From Cepaea nemoralis (lineage: Eukaryota > Mollusca > Gastropoda > Stylommatophora > Helicidae): 64,000 nucleotides of DNA. Numbering within the stretch: position 1 is the first letter of the stretch; each line of letters begins with the position of its first letter. Positions 49,801-61,800 of this stretch are shown here, piece by piece. A program made the position numbers and the translations under genes. The stretch covers positions 657,501-721,500 of the forward strand of contig JACEFZ010027752.1 of the NCBI GenBank assembly GCA_014155875.1, given 5' to 3'. The notes beneath the pieces were generated by a model, which saw only the letters and a list, made by a program, of their open reading frames with translations, was not told the DNA's origin and did no database searches.

Positions 49801-52800
49801 CTTTTGCTTCTTTAAATTTTTGATCGGCATACTGTTCTAGCTCCTTTCCTGCATATTGTAATTCTTTACCTGCTTTTACAAAATCAGCTAAAGTAGCCAT
49901 GTTGTTGGGTAATTAGCTAGCAATGCCCCTCACTGAAGTTTTTAATCACCTATCTATCTTTGCTATGTTATGCTTCTTAATATCTGAGCACTGCAAATTA
50001 GGCTCTTAGTTTATAACCTGGAAACTTTTATCCTGAAAAACAGAGCGCAAAAATATGCTAATACATCACAAGCTGAAAAAGAGATGCACTATTAATCACA
50101 TTGCATGCCAAATATATTGAGTATACTCAACTTAATGTTCCCGAGAATCAGGAACACCACTCCGGTAACACAGGTCACCTCGTTTGGCACTTCGGCATAC
50201 ACACAAGTTTTCTATCAGCTGTTGTTCACCCTGGTTCACAGAGCAGCAACAATTAACAAATTGCAAACGACACGTTATTTTTGACAATTTGGTACAATGA
50301 CAAAGACATGCCCACGTACAAACAGAATATAGATTAATTAATGTTAAATGTCAATGTCCTGTCTTCGTTCTAACGTTTTATGCCTTTCGTCCCTAACCTA
50401 GTTTAATCTATGGAAGTTTTGTGCAGACCAAGTCTAATTTGCATAGCCGAAAGTAGTGCCATCGTGACGGTAAACAAATAGAAAAAGTACGAAAAACATT
50501 CAATAAATGCTTTTAAATATTTAAATAAATAAAAATATAATAATATTGTTTAAATAAATAAATATATTCATTCACTAACTTAAATAAACAAATAATAAGT
50601 AATATAAAGCACAGATTCAGGCGGGCAGCAGCTTGTCGATTTGTAAACACTCAAATGCTGATTGCGAATGGCGTAGAACAACTGCTTGTCAATCGCACTA
50701 CGTCAGAGGCGCAGCGCTATTTTTAGCTTGCAAAAATCGATATTGTTGCTGGCTGTGTATCGCTCCGCCATGAATCATCTTTGATAATTATTCATAAACA
50801 AATAAATAATTGCATAAATCAATGAAAGAAATTAATAATATCAATACTTACAACTTCGAAGAACACATGATTTAACTAAATAATAGTTTAATAAGCACAA
50901 ATAAGCATTATTTTGTTACGATAGGCACAGCTTAGCTCGCAACTTGTCCTAGTCTGCACACGTCATCCGTCACTGACACAAATTAAACCTAATTAAACCT
51001 ACTAGCAACCTTAGTCAAGAGCCGTGGGTCGGTGTATTAGCTTGAACGTTTGTCCAAGCCACACTTCTGACACCACATTAATCCTTGCCTGTCAACAACT
51101 GATGTGTCAGGCATCATCGGATTACTTCTCCCACACCACACAAGAAACTTGCAAGTCGTGTGAGAGGAAATAAATGGTACATTTTATTGCCGTTGGCTCT
51201 TTACAATTACAAAACAGTCGCTATCAAATCACACACAAAGCCACAGAATTGCCTATCACTAGTTTCCTAACCCTATTGCTAATCTCTATCTATTGGCTAC
51301 ACAAAAACTCCTATCGACACTAAAACGATCTGCTCTCTACGAAGTCAGTCCCCAGTCTGACTTTTCCTACACGCGTGACTACACAGCACGCGGAAGGACC
51401 TTGATGCGTCCTTCGGCTTTTTGCGTGCCGTTACATTTAGCACGCTTGTAGCAGCCGTTCTCCTATTGAGTGGCACTCTTCTCCGTGGCTATCACGTAGG
51501 CGTGATTCTGTCGTGACCAGAGTACTAACTAACTGGTCGTTGCCTCCGTGTCTCATGAGAGAACTAGTTAATAGTCCCCCATTCTATCATCTACCCTGCC
51601 CTTATATCGGGGCACTGTATTACCTCTAATCTACTTGAGGTTGACCACTCTTCCCGGTGGTCTTCTATCTTGAGGCATACCTCCTGCCTTTATATTCCAG
51701 TCTTTGACACATATACTCTGTTAGCTTTAGTATTGTTTTTTTTTGCGGCCGCTCGCTTTGAACTCAAGCGTAGTCCAAACACACTACTTCTAGTAGTGAT
51801 GGACTGAATTTTCGCTTGTGGATTAGCTATCCTTATTAACAGTGACCCTCGCCATCAGGCGAACTTACTTCGACTTCAGAAGTACTTGTAATTTACGTCC
51901 CCAAGTCAAGGACGAGAGGTCAACATTTTAGTCCAACTGTTCGGTGTAGGGGTTTGAACCCCTTACCTCGGCATCAGCACACCAGATGTTTAAGAACATG
52001 CGTTCTTATCTATTCTTTCATGCTGACCTCCGCTTTAGTATGTTGAGCAACGTCAGGGTAGCTTTTGTTTTCAGTGTGAACACACCACAGAGACTGAGGG
52101 AGAGAGAGGGGAAAGGGTGTGGAGAAGTTTGATGTGGTTTCTTCCAAAAGTGGTTTCTTGCATCTAAAGTCAACTTTCCTGAGTTTAATTGTTTATATTT
52201 ATAATAATTGTAACAGCCTCGGCACCCATTACGCCCCAGCTGCCACCGAGAGGCTCTTCAATAGCCGTACGATCATATAAGTGGATCTTGGTAGTTTGTA
52301 CGAAGCGTTGTATCATCTTCACAAAGAGGGACAAACGGTCAGACAATATTCAAAGCATCAAACACTTGAACTTGTGGCTCAATATCAAACAATGAGTTCA
52401 GGCAGAGTTGGGTTCGGCAATTCTTTTATTGTTGGTTCCTTCATTTGACTTAGTTGATTCTTTTAACAGGTACAAAAAAATATGGTTGTACATATTTTGG
52501 TTTCATACAAAAATTGCGGGAATACGTGGCGCTGCATTATCGGTCATTATGAGGTTCCCATCCTTCAATTAAATATTCTACCTTGACTAAAATGTCATCG
52601 TTAAAGCTCTGATCCTTCCCAGATGGTCCCCATCATTAACAATTATAACCTGCGTCCGATCTGCCACTCTGATGGTAAGGTTCTGCCGTTGCATTGTTGT
52701 TATGCCACGCAAAATCCTTACCCCTACGTCTTCAATACTGCGCTTCTCAGTGCAAATCTTTTGCACCGCGCGTATTGCACGCCTCGACCACCTGCTAATT

Positions 52801-55800
52801 ATGGGGCGTAACATCTACCCTGTTATATAATTAATGCTGGAAAAAGTTAAACACTTTATTTAAGCTGTTATTTTTCCATTATAGGATGGGCTGGTACCTT
52901 CCAACTTCTATAGTTGAAGAGTTCTGGGGAAAAAATCAAGTCATGGTAGATCACTGGAGAGCACTGCTTATTCCAAGAGTTACCCGCCGCTTCTCCTGGT
53001 GGGGGAAGACAGAATTGGAGCAGATCAAGACAAATTACAAGTACAAAGCTTACAAGAGCCCAAAATGTCAAGAAAATAATCGAGGCTTCAGACGAAACTG
53101 TGCCACTCTCTTTGCTGCATTTTATGGTAATAAAGGTTTGTTATTATTCTCTCATATTTGTAATTATAATACAAAGGGGCTTCAAATTAAAACCTTAAAT
53201 GGGTTATAAAAATTATAATAACCATGCCATTGTTGTGTAACTTATCAACATTGTTGTTAAGAGGGTTAAGCACATGACATAACAGTGCAGACAAACACGG
53301 TGATGTCATAAGGACAGTTTAATGATGATTGCCCCTCTTCTGATTGGCATCAAAGAGGAGCAGCGTTCTGTTATCCATTTGTTTATCAACGAAGGGGTGA
53401 AATCTGTAGAAATTCATTAGCGAATGAAGGTCCAGTATGGTGATGCATGCCTGTCAGTCCAGCAAGTGTATGAGTGGAGTAGGAAGTTTCATAACAGTGT
53501 GACTTCTGTGACAGACTTTTCTGACTGAAGAAGAGGTACAGCACACGCAACCAAGAGAACTTTTTTCTACAGGAATCCAAGCACTCTATCAGCACTGGAA
53601 GACTTGCATTGAATGCAGTGGTGACTACATCAAAAAATGATACATTTGTTCTTTACTATTTCATAATATACTCACACATACACAAAACACTTAAGGTTTT
53701 CATTTGATGCTCCCTCAGATTAATTTTGTCTGTGGCTTCAGGGTAGTGAATGCAGTTTCACAATCCCGACATCAGGGAGCCAATCAAATTCAGCCTTATA
53801 CAATCTGGGAGTCAATCATATGCAGCCTTATGCAATCTGAGAGCTAATTGCTTTGTGTTGATTCTCACAATGACATTAGTTTTGGTTGCTCAGAAAGCAA
53901 TGACAAATGCCGTATAAAGGAGATATAACTTTATTATTAATTTCATGGTTGTTTTTCCTTTTAACATATTTTTTTCAGCAATATAGAATGTATGTCATAG
54001 CCATGTGGACAGTTCCACTGTGATTATTATTTATCAGAAGATGTTTAAATGTATGTGTGTTAATTATGCCTGTAATGTGCCTGTTGTGTATCTGATCACA
54101 CCGACCATTGAGGCTGTCATTCCTGGTACTACCTCATTTGATTTCAGCATTCCGCTGTCTTAGACTTTTAATTTCATTGGCACTTGTGGCATCATGCCTC
54201 AGATGATTGTCACTGAATGGCAGTATCTTACATCTAATGTATTTTCAACATTCCTGCTTGGTGGTCCCTTTTCATGCAAGGTGGAAAACTCAAAACTCAT
54301 AATGCTTAACCACAGACAAGGGCCAGAAAAACATGTGCATTTGCTTTCGGTGGAAATGTAAACAATATAAAATAACACACAGTAATGCAGCTTTACAGAA
54401 CATAATTATGAAAAACACAGGATTTTGCGGCGACTAACCTTCATCATTATATTCACAAATAAATACACAAAACACAACTTATAATCATGAAGAAGTCTTT
54501 TGATGGAAAGAAAAGACAAGGCAACACGAGGCAAGGATTCATATTTATTAGGATTGGTAGGTTGGGAATCCTGTGGCTTAAAGGTTGCGGTGTCCACCTC
54601 AGGCTCAGAAGGTATGAGGTTGGATCTCAGTATAGAGCTGGAAATTGTCCCCGAGATTCATCATCATCATGTGCCATGCTGATAAGTGGGGAGTCATGTT
54701 TCGCTATCTCACGCAAACACCAGCGTTGTGGATCAGCTCTGGTGGACACCTGTGCAAGTTAAGCACGCTAAAAATCCCACGACATTTGGAAGTCGCAAAG
54801 AGTAGGCTATAAGGTCACCTTCTTGTCATAATTGTTAGGAAAGAAAACCTACCCATGGGTAGATAAAGTCTGTGACCTTGGATGGAATCTGTCTAGAGGA
54901 AGCAGACCTGACACTAATGTACGCTGAAGTTGGACGCACTGACCTCTGAGGTGCATAACTAGAGGTCACTCACTTCTCTTGATAGAGGAGCGAAGGAGGA
55001 GAAGAAGAATCTTCTGGATAATTGCTTTTAAACTCTGAAGTCCAGTGCATTGGTGTTCAGACCATCGAAGCCCTGAAAAGGACCTGGATTTATTGGAGTG
55101 AGGTTGATGTAGCGACGTCCTAACCCATGCTCCACAGAGTACTATCTGTGACTGGCACCTGGCCGTCTTGATAGATGATAGTTTGTAAAATGGAGTTATA
55201 CCTCTCCATAACACAAAGCCTGGGCTGAATTTAGAGATCATGTGTTGCCCATACAGCATGATCCCTCTCTTGGCCTGCCTATTTTACTCCAGAGGAAAGG
55301 TAACACCAATGCGTCTGGAACCAGACAAGCTGCAGAAGCTGCCAGATCCAAAACTATGCTCTAACTGTCTGCCTGTCTGAGCTTCCATTATAGACTTGTT
55401 GCCGACCAAGGCTAAGGGAACCAAGTCTCCATCTCCATGGGGGTTGTGTTACCGAGCTCCCCTTCCCATCACCAAGCCCAGAAATCAGCGGGGTGTGAAA
55501 GTCTGGTACTGGAACCTCACATCTGCAGAGAGGCAAGCTGGGGTGTAAGCAGATCATGACTCAGCATGGCACATGTGCACTGGCTGGGATTAGATCTATA
55601 TAGGTGCTGTTTCCTCCACGGGTTTGAGATATTTCATTGTCAACAGACATTTGTAGAGACCACATGGAACCAGAAGAAGCTGCCGACCAAGTAAAATAAA
55701 CAATGGAGAGAACAACAGAGTCCATGGGAGTCTCAATATATGAAACCCGTAAATAGGCATTCTCCCGCTGTTTATGCTTTACCTCGACACTGCAAGGTAC

Positions 55801-58800
55801 AAGAGGAACAAGATGCGATTATGATTGTCAACAGACTACAATCCAAGCCCCACAGGGAGATTATTAATAGTAAATCTTCAATTTTAAGTAGCTGCAACTG
55901 GTACCATTAGTTGTAGGACTCTTCTCTGGTTGTTGAGCATGTATGGGAATGTCCCGAGTGCTGTGAGGTTGGTTCTGGACTCAACGTAACTTTAAGTAGC
56001 CTGCAGAAATGTATATATTCATTTGAAAAAAATACAAGATGTAATTTCCATGAAGTTAATTTATATGCTAACAAGTAACAATAAGCGTACAGATAAAAGA
56101 ATATCAGAAATTTATTTTCATGCAGGAAGGAATGCTGAAATTCTCCAGTCACAAATTGATAGCCTGAACCTATATGTGGACATTGTGTGGCTGGAGGACC
56201 ATCTGACCCAGTTTGTGAACGACATGGTGAACACGAGTCAGCCAGTCATCTTCTTCAGCTGGCACCCGGACACCCTGATTGCCTCAGGTCACTTCACCAG
56301 GATGAACTTTCCAGAAACCCACACACAACATAAAGATGTGAGTACTTCCTGCCCACTTGTTTGTGTGAGTGTTTGTTATCTTGATGACAGTAGCACTGTG
56401 TCCATTCCGTAATATATCTTTATGAGAAATGTGGCCTGTTTAGTTACAGTGAATAGTTGTACAAAGTCTATCATTCATGTATATCATTATCAGGAAGCCA
56501 CAGTATGTAAACAGTTAAAGACTTTCCTGCTGACCTAGTGGCCATGAGTCTGGTCCGCAACTGTGTGGATTCAGATGTTTAAAAACTGACCCAGCCTAAA
56601 CTGGGTACCAAGAATGTCTTGGGAAGTAAAAAAAACAATGTAAGACAGTAAAAAAAAAAGTTAACAAAAAAGTAAAAAATGTAAAAAATGTTTTAAAAAA
56701 GTAAAAGTAAAAAAAGTAAAATTAAAAAATGTAAAAAAAAAAAAAAAAAATGTAAACCATAATAAAAAAAATGTGACCTATTTAGTCACAGTGAATAGTT
56801 GTCACAGTGAATAGTTGTTCAAAGTCTTCAATAGTTGTACGAAGTCTGTCATTCATTTACATCATTATCAGGAAGCCACGGTAATGTAAACAGTTAGAAA
56901 CTTTCCTGCTGACCTAGTGGCCGGCCATGAGTTTGATCCGCAGCTGTATGGATTTGGATGTTTAAAAAATGATCCAGCCTAAAATAGGTACCAAGAATGT
57001 CTTGGGAAGTTTTAAAAAAATGTAAAAAAGTACTTTTAAAAAAAAAGTAAAAGTATAAAATAAACAAAATTTACCAAATGTAAAAAAGTTTTTAAACAAT
57101 TTGTTTTTTAAAATGTCACCTATTTAGTCATAGTGAATAGTTGTACTAAGTCTTGAATAGTTGTACGAAGTCTGTTGTTCATTTATATCATTATCAGGAA
57201 GCCACAGTTGTGTAAAAAGTTAGAGCTTTCCCGCTGACCTAGTTGCCATGAGTTCGATCCGCAGCTGTGTGGATTCAGTTTTTAAAAAAATGACCTAGCC
57301 TTAAATGAGTACCAAGAATGTCTTGGGAAGTAAAGGTGATCAGCTTGATACTGACCACTGCCTGCCAGTTGGTTTATAAAAACATGGGTCCAGCACCACA
57401 TGTCCAGCATGCCTTAACCCTTTACTGGGCAGATGTTTGTCTGTTTTGTAGCCCTGAACGGGCAAGAAGAATTTTGAGGTTCGGTAAAATTTCGGGTTAC
57501 GTTAGTAAAATCATCACATAAAAGGTGTTAGTCAACCGATTTTACTTAAATAAAAAACAAAATGAAGTAAAAAGCATGCAGAGTATTTTACTCATGTGAA
57601 TATCCCGGTAATCCACACATGAACACAAATATTTACAAAATACAACATATTGTTTGTGATTGTCAGTCATTTATTTATACGGCAATTTACCAACACATTT
57701 TCAGAATCAGAATCACCATCTTTAAAGTTCGACTCATGACTGCTAACGCAAAGTAACACTGATCACTGATATCTAGCTCTGATTCAGTCAAGTTTGTGCA
57801 CATAAATGTCACTTAAATTGAACCCAGTGAAATCTCCACTATCACTTGAAGAATCATCGAAATCCATTTTGAAATACAAAGCATAAAACCCCCAAAAACT
57901 ATTTTTAAAATCTGTTCAAATTCAAAGTACATGCTTGCGAATGGCGGCCATGTTGACAAGCTATCAGCGAAACCAAAAGTAGACAATCGGAAGTCTCGGA
58001 AAGCTGAGAGATCGCGTTTTTACAATGCATAATAGTTACGGGCGATTTGGGACGGTTTGCCCATCCAGGGGTAAAGACGCATTCGCACAATTTGCCTAGT
58101 AAAGGGTTAAGGCGTGTAAAAGGCTTCTGTCGTATGATCGTTATCATTATTACCTGGCATAGGCATCTATGCAGATCTCAGTCCTTGATGTCCTGAATCC
58201 ATAAAGCCACCGTCCCAGTACATCCAGTATCATTTCTCTTAGTCTGCCCCATATTCTTCTATCCCTGATCTTTCCAGTCATCACGATGTATCTCAAAGCC
58301 TCTTTTTGGATTGCAAGACCACAGAACACTGTTTTCCTGATTCTCATATTTGTATGTAATGTTCTACTTTGATTAGACTTTCCCAGGCACTCAGTTATCT
58401 TGGCAATCGAAGGTAGTCACAACATGTGAAACTATGTCTTCATTTTTTTTTTTTTTTTTTTTATTAGCATATCCTTTACAGGACTTAGCTGTCAACACCA
58501 GCTCTTTCAGCTGTATGTTGATCTCTTGGCAAGATTACGCTCAGTAGTTTGCCATTGCTTTCTGAGCGGCCGGCTCACATACCCCTTAAGTTACCGATGC
58601 GATTCGAACCACTGCTGATTTGAACCGTCATCACGTTACCGACGAGAGTATACGAGATTACGGAGAAAAGTCATAACCTCTAAGCCACGAAGTCGCAGGA
58701 AGTCCCTGGAAAGATCAGGGATAGAAGAATGTCTTCATTGTCTCCAAGCTTTTCCTAATTTGTTTGATGTTTTATTTAATCATGACTGACTGTCATATAG

Positions 58801-61800
58801 CAGAAAATGTTGTGTGTTATATTACTGACCATTCATTTCATCCAGTGTTGTTGAAAGTATGGAGCCGTGAGTTCTAAGATGGCTGGTAAGGCCTATTTTG
58901 GCTCGAAATGTTCTTTGACAATGTGGGCGAAGAATTCTTGACATTCCAAGAGAAGGATCTCTTGCAGTGTTTCTTTTGTCCAGTCTTTTTTACACAGATT
59001 TTTCAGTCCTGTTTGTTTCACAAAAGTGACTGCACCTTTGCATAATGATATATGCCATGAATTTCTGTCTTTGGCAACAGTCTCCCAAGTGTCATGATGA
59101 ATTCCAAAAGCTTTTAGCGAAATCATCAATGTTTCTAAAGCGTTTCCTCTGGCCACCTTGGGAGCGTTTACCGCAGTGCAGCTCGCCGTAAATATTCATT
59201 TAGAGAGTCAAGTGACCAGCCCAGCGAATCTGATTCTTCATTAGTAGAGTGTGGATATCAGGCATGGATGATCTTTCTAGGACTTCAGTGTCTGGGATCT
59301 TGTCTTGCCATTTGATCTTCAGAAGTGGTTTAATTTCCTAGTGTGTCGCAGATAAACAGTCCAGGTTTTACAAGTATATAGCAGTGTGGATAATACAACT
59401 GCTTTGTAAACTTTCACAGATTGTGTGTTATGCCACTATGTATCCCGGCATTACTTATACACCATCTCATTTATCTCCAGTTGCCCACAGATTGTGATTT
59501 CCCAGTGAACCAACTGACTAAAGTCGTCTGGGGACCATTGAGCACTGCAGCCGCTGAAGCTTTTCATATTATCTCCAAAATGAGTTTCTCAGACTTGGAA
59601 TATGATCAGCTGATAACCAATGCTTCAGAACACTCGGACGTATCGTTAAGTCAGACTGCGTGCCGGTGGGTGCAGGAACACGAGCACAAATGGGAGAAGT
59701 GGTTGCCAACCAGCTTGATGGAGAAACCCAGAATATACCTGGGTGGGTTGTTTCCTCTAACTGGGAAGTCTTGGTCACAACCTGGATTAGTGGAAGGTAA
59801 GAAATTAGTTCCCAGAGCAATAATTCCATCTCATTCTCTGTCTGCACTATCTTCATCATCAGTGTGTGCCCTAGCCAGCTGGCATAGACATTCACGTCTC
59901 TCCACAAATCTGTCCTTGGTGCTCTGGATCATCTCTGCTGCTGATATTCCTCCATGCCATTGTCTTAGTCCCATCCAGCATCATTTCTCTTGGTCTGCCT
60001 CTGTCACTTTTCCACTGATCTTTCCAGTTGTCATGATAATGTTCTTCAATGCCTCTCTTCTCATCACATGACCAAAGAAAGCTGTTTGTATTTTTCTTAA
60101 AGTTGTATATAATGTTCTAGCTTCATTAACCTCTTTCAGACGATAATTATTACTATGTCAGTTCAAGGTATCCGCACCATTCGTCTCAGAAACCTCATCT
60201 CCATTGCTTTTAAGCGCTTCCTAATTTGTTCATTCATATTTCATGATTCAGTGTGATACAGATAAACAGGTTCTACGAGGGTAAGTTAATAAGTAAGTCA
60301 AAAATGGCTGTAGAAAAATACCTAAATGTGATAACAACTTGAAACCAGTTTATTTTTATACACACATTGTGCCTTTATTTCTCAACATAATTTCCACCAA
60401 CATTGATGCATTTATCCCATTGTTTTATCAGTCTTCCCAAACCAGCTGCATAGAACTGCGTGCTTTGTTTTCATTTACCTGCCATACCACAGAACTGTGT
60501 GACTTACTTATTGACTCACCCTTGTAACGTTTTCTACCCAGCTATGCACCGCTTTACGGGATGAACATTTGTCAGCATAAACACTGAAAATCTACCTTGG
60601 CAGGAAACATTTCGCGAATGACGCTGAAGTTTAATGTGAAGTGAAAACGTGGTTTAGGACCTAACCATGATGGTGTAACTATTGCTAGGATCTAGTTATG
60701 CTGGTGTAACTATTGCTATGATCTAGCCATGCTGGTGTAACTATTGCTAGGACCTAGCCATGCTGGTGTAACTTGCTAGGACCTTGCCATGCTGGTGTAA
60801 CTATTGCTATGATCTAGCCATGCTGATGTAACTATTGCTAGGACCTAGCCATGCTGGTGTAACTATTGCTAGGATCTAGCCATGCTGATGTAACTATTGC
60901 TAGGATCTAGCCATGCTGGTGTAACTATTACTAGGATCTAGCCATGCTGATGTAACTATTGCTAGGATCTAGTTATGCTGGTGTAACTATTGCTAGGATC
61001 TAGTTATGCTGATGTAACTATTGCTAGGATCTAGTTATGCTGGTGTAACTATTGCTAGGATCTAGCTATGCTGATGTAACTATTGCTAGGATCTAGTTAT
61101 GCTGGTGTAACTATTGCTATGATCTAGCCATGCTGATGTAACTATTGCTAGGACCTAGCCATGCTGGTGTAACTGTTGCTAGGATCTAGCCATGCTGATG
61201 TAACTATTGCTAGGATCTAGCCATGCTGGTGTAACTATTACTAGGATCTAGCCATGCTGATGTAACTATTGCTAGGATCTAGTTATGCTGGTGTAACTAT
61301 TGCTAGGACCTAGCCATGCTGGTGTAACTATTGCTATGATCTAGCCATGCTGATGTAACTATTGCTAGGACCTAGCCATGCTGGTGTAACTGTTGCTAGG
61401 ATCTAGCCATGTTGATGTAACTATTGCTAGGATCTAGCCATGCTGGTGTAACTATTACTAGGATCTAGCCATGCTGATGTAACTATTGCTAGGATCTAGT
61501 TATGCTGGTGTAACTATTGCTAGGACCTAGCCATGCTGGTGTAACTTGCTAGGACCTTGCCATGCTGGTGTAACTATTGCTATGATCTAGCCATGCTGAT
61601 GTAACTATTGCTAGGACTGCCATGCTGGTGTAACTATTGCTATGATCTAGCCATGCTGATGTAACTATTGTTAGGATCTAGCCATGCTGGTGTAACTATT
61701 ACTAGGATCTAGCCATGCTGATGTAGCTGTTGCTAGGATCTAGCCATGCTGGTGTAACTATTACTAGGATCTAGCCATGCTGATGTAACTATTGCTAGGA

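Larger units (their letters stand above)
43335..51709 (-). mobile_element. LTR-bounded Gmr1-like Ty3/gypsy element, antisense in intron 4
   Basis: Two near-identical LTRs (43335-43955 and 51090-51709) bound the element, with the 5-bp target duplication CATAT at 43330-43334 and 51710-51714. Coding order on the minus strand is gag, protease, integrase C-terminal GPF-type module, RT, RNase H. Integrase material before RT is the Gmr1 order. The integrase zinc finger and catalytic core are absent, and frames are broken at three points, so the copy cannot be autonomous. LTR divergence by eye is about four substitutions and one indel, which suggests a recent insertion. Confidence 0.93.
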
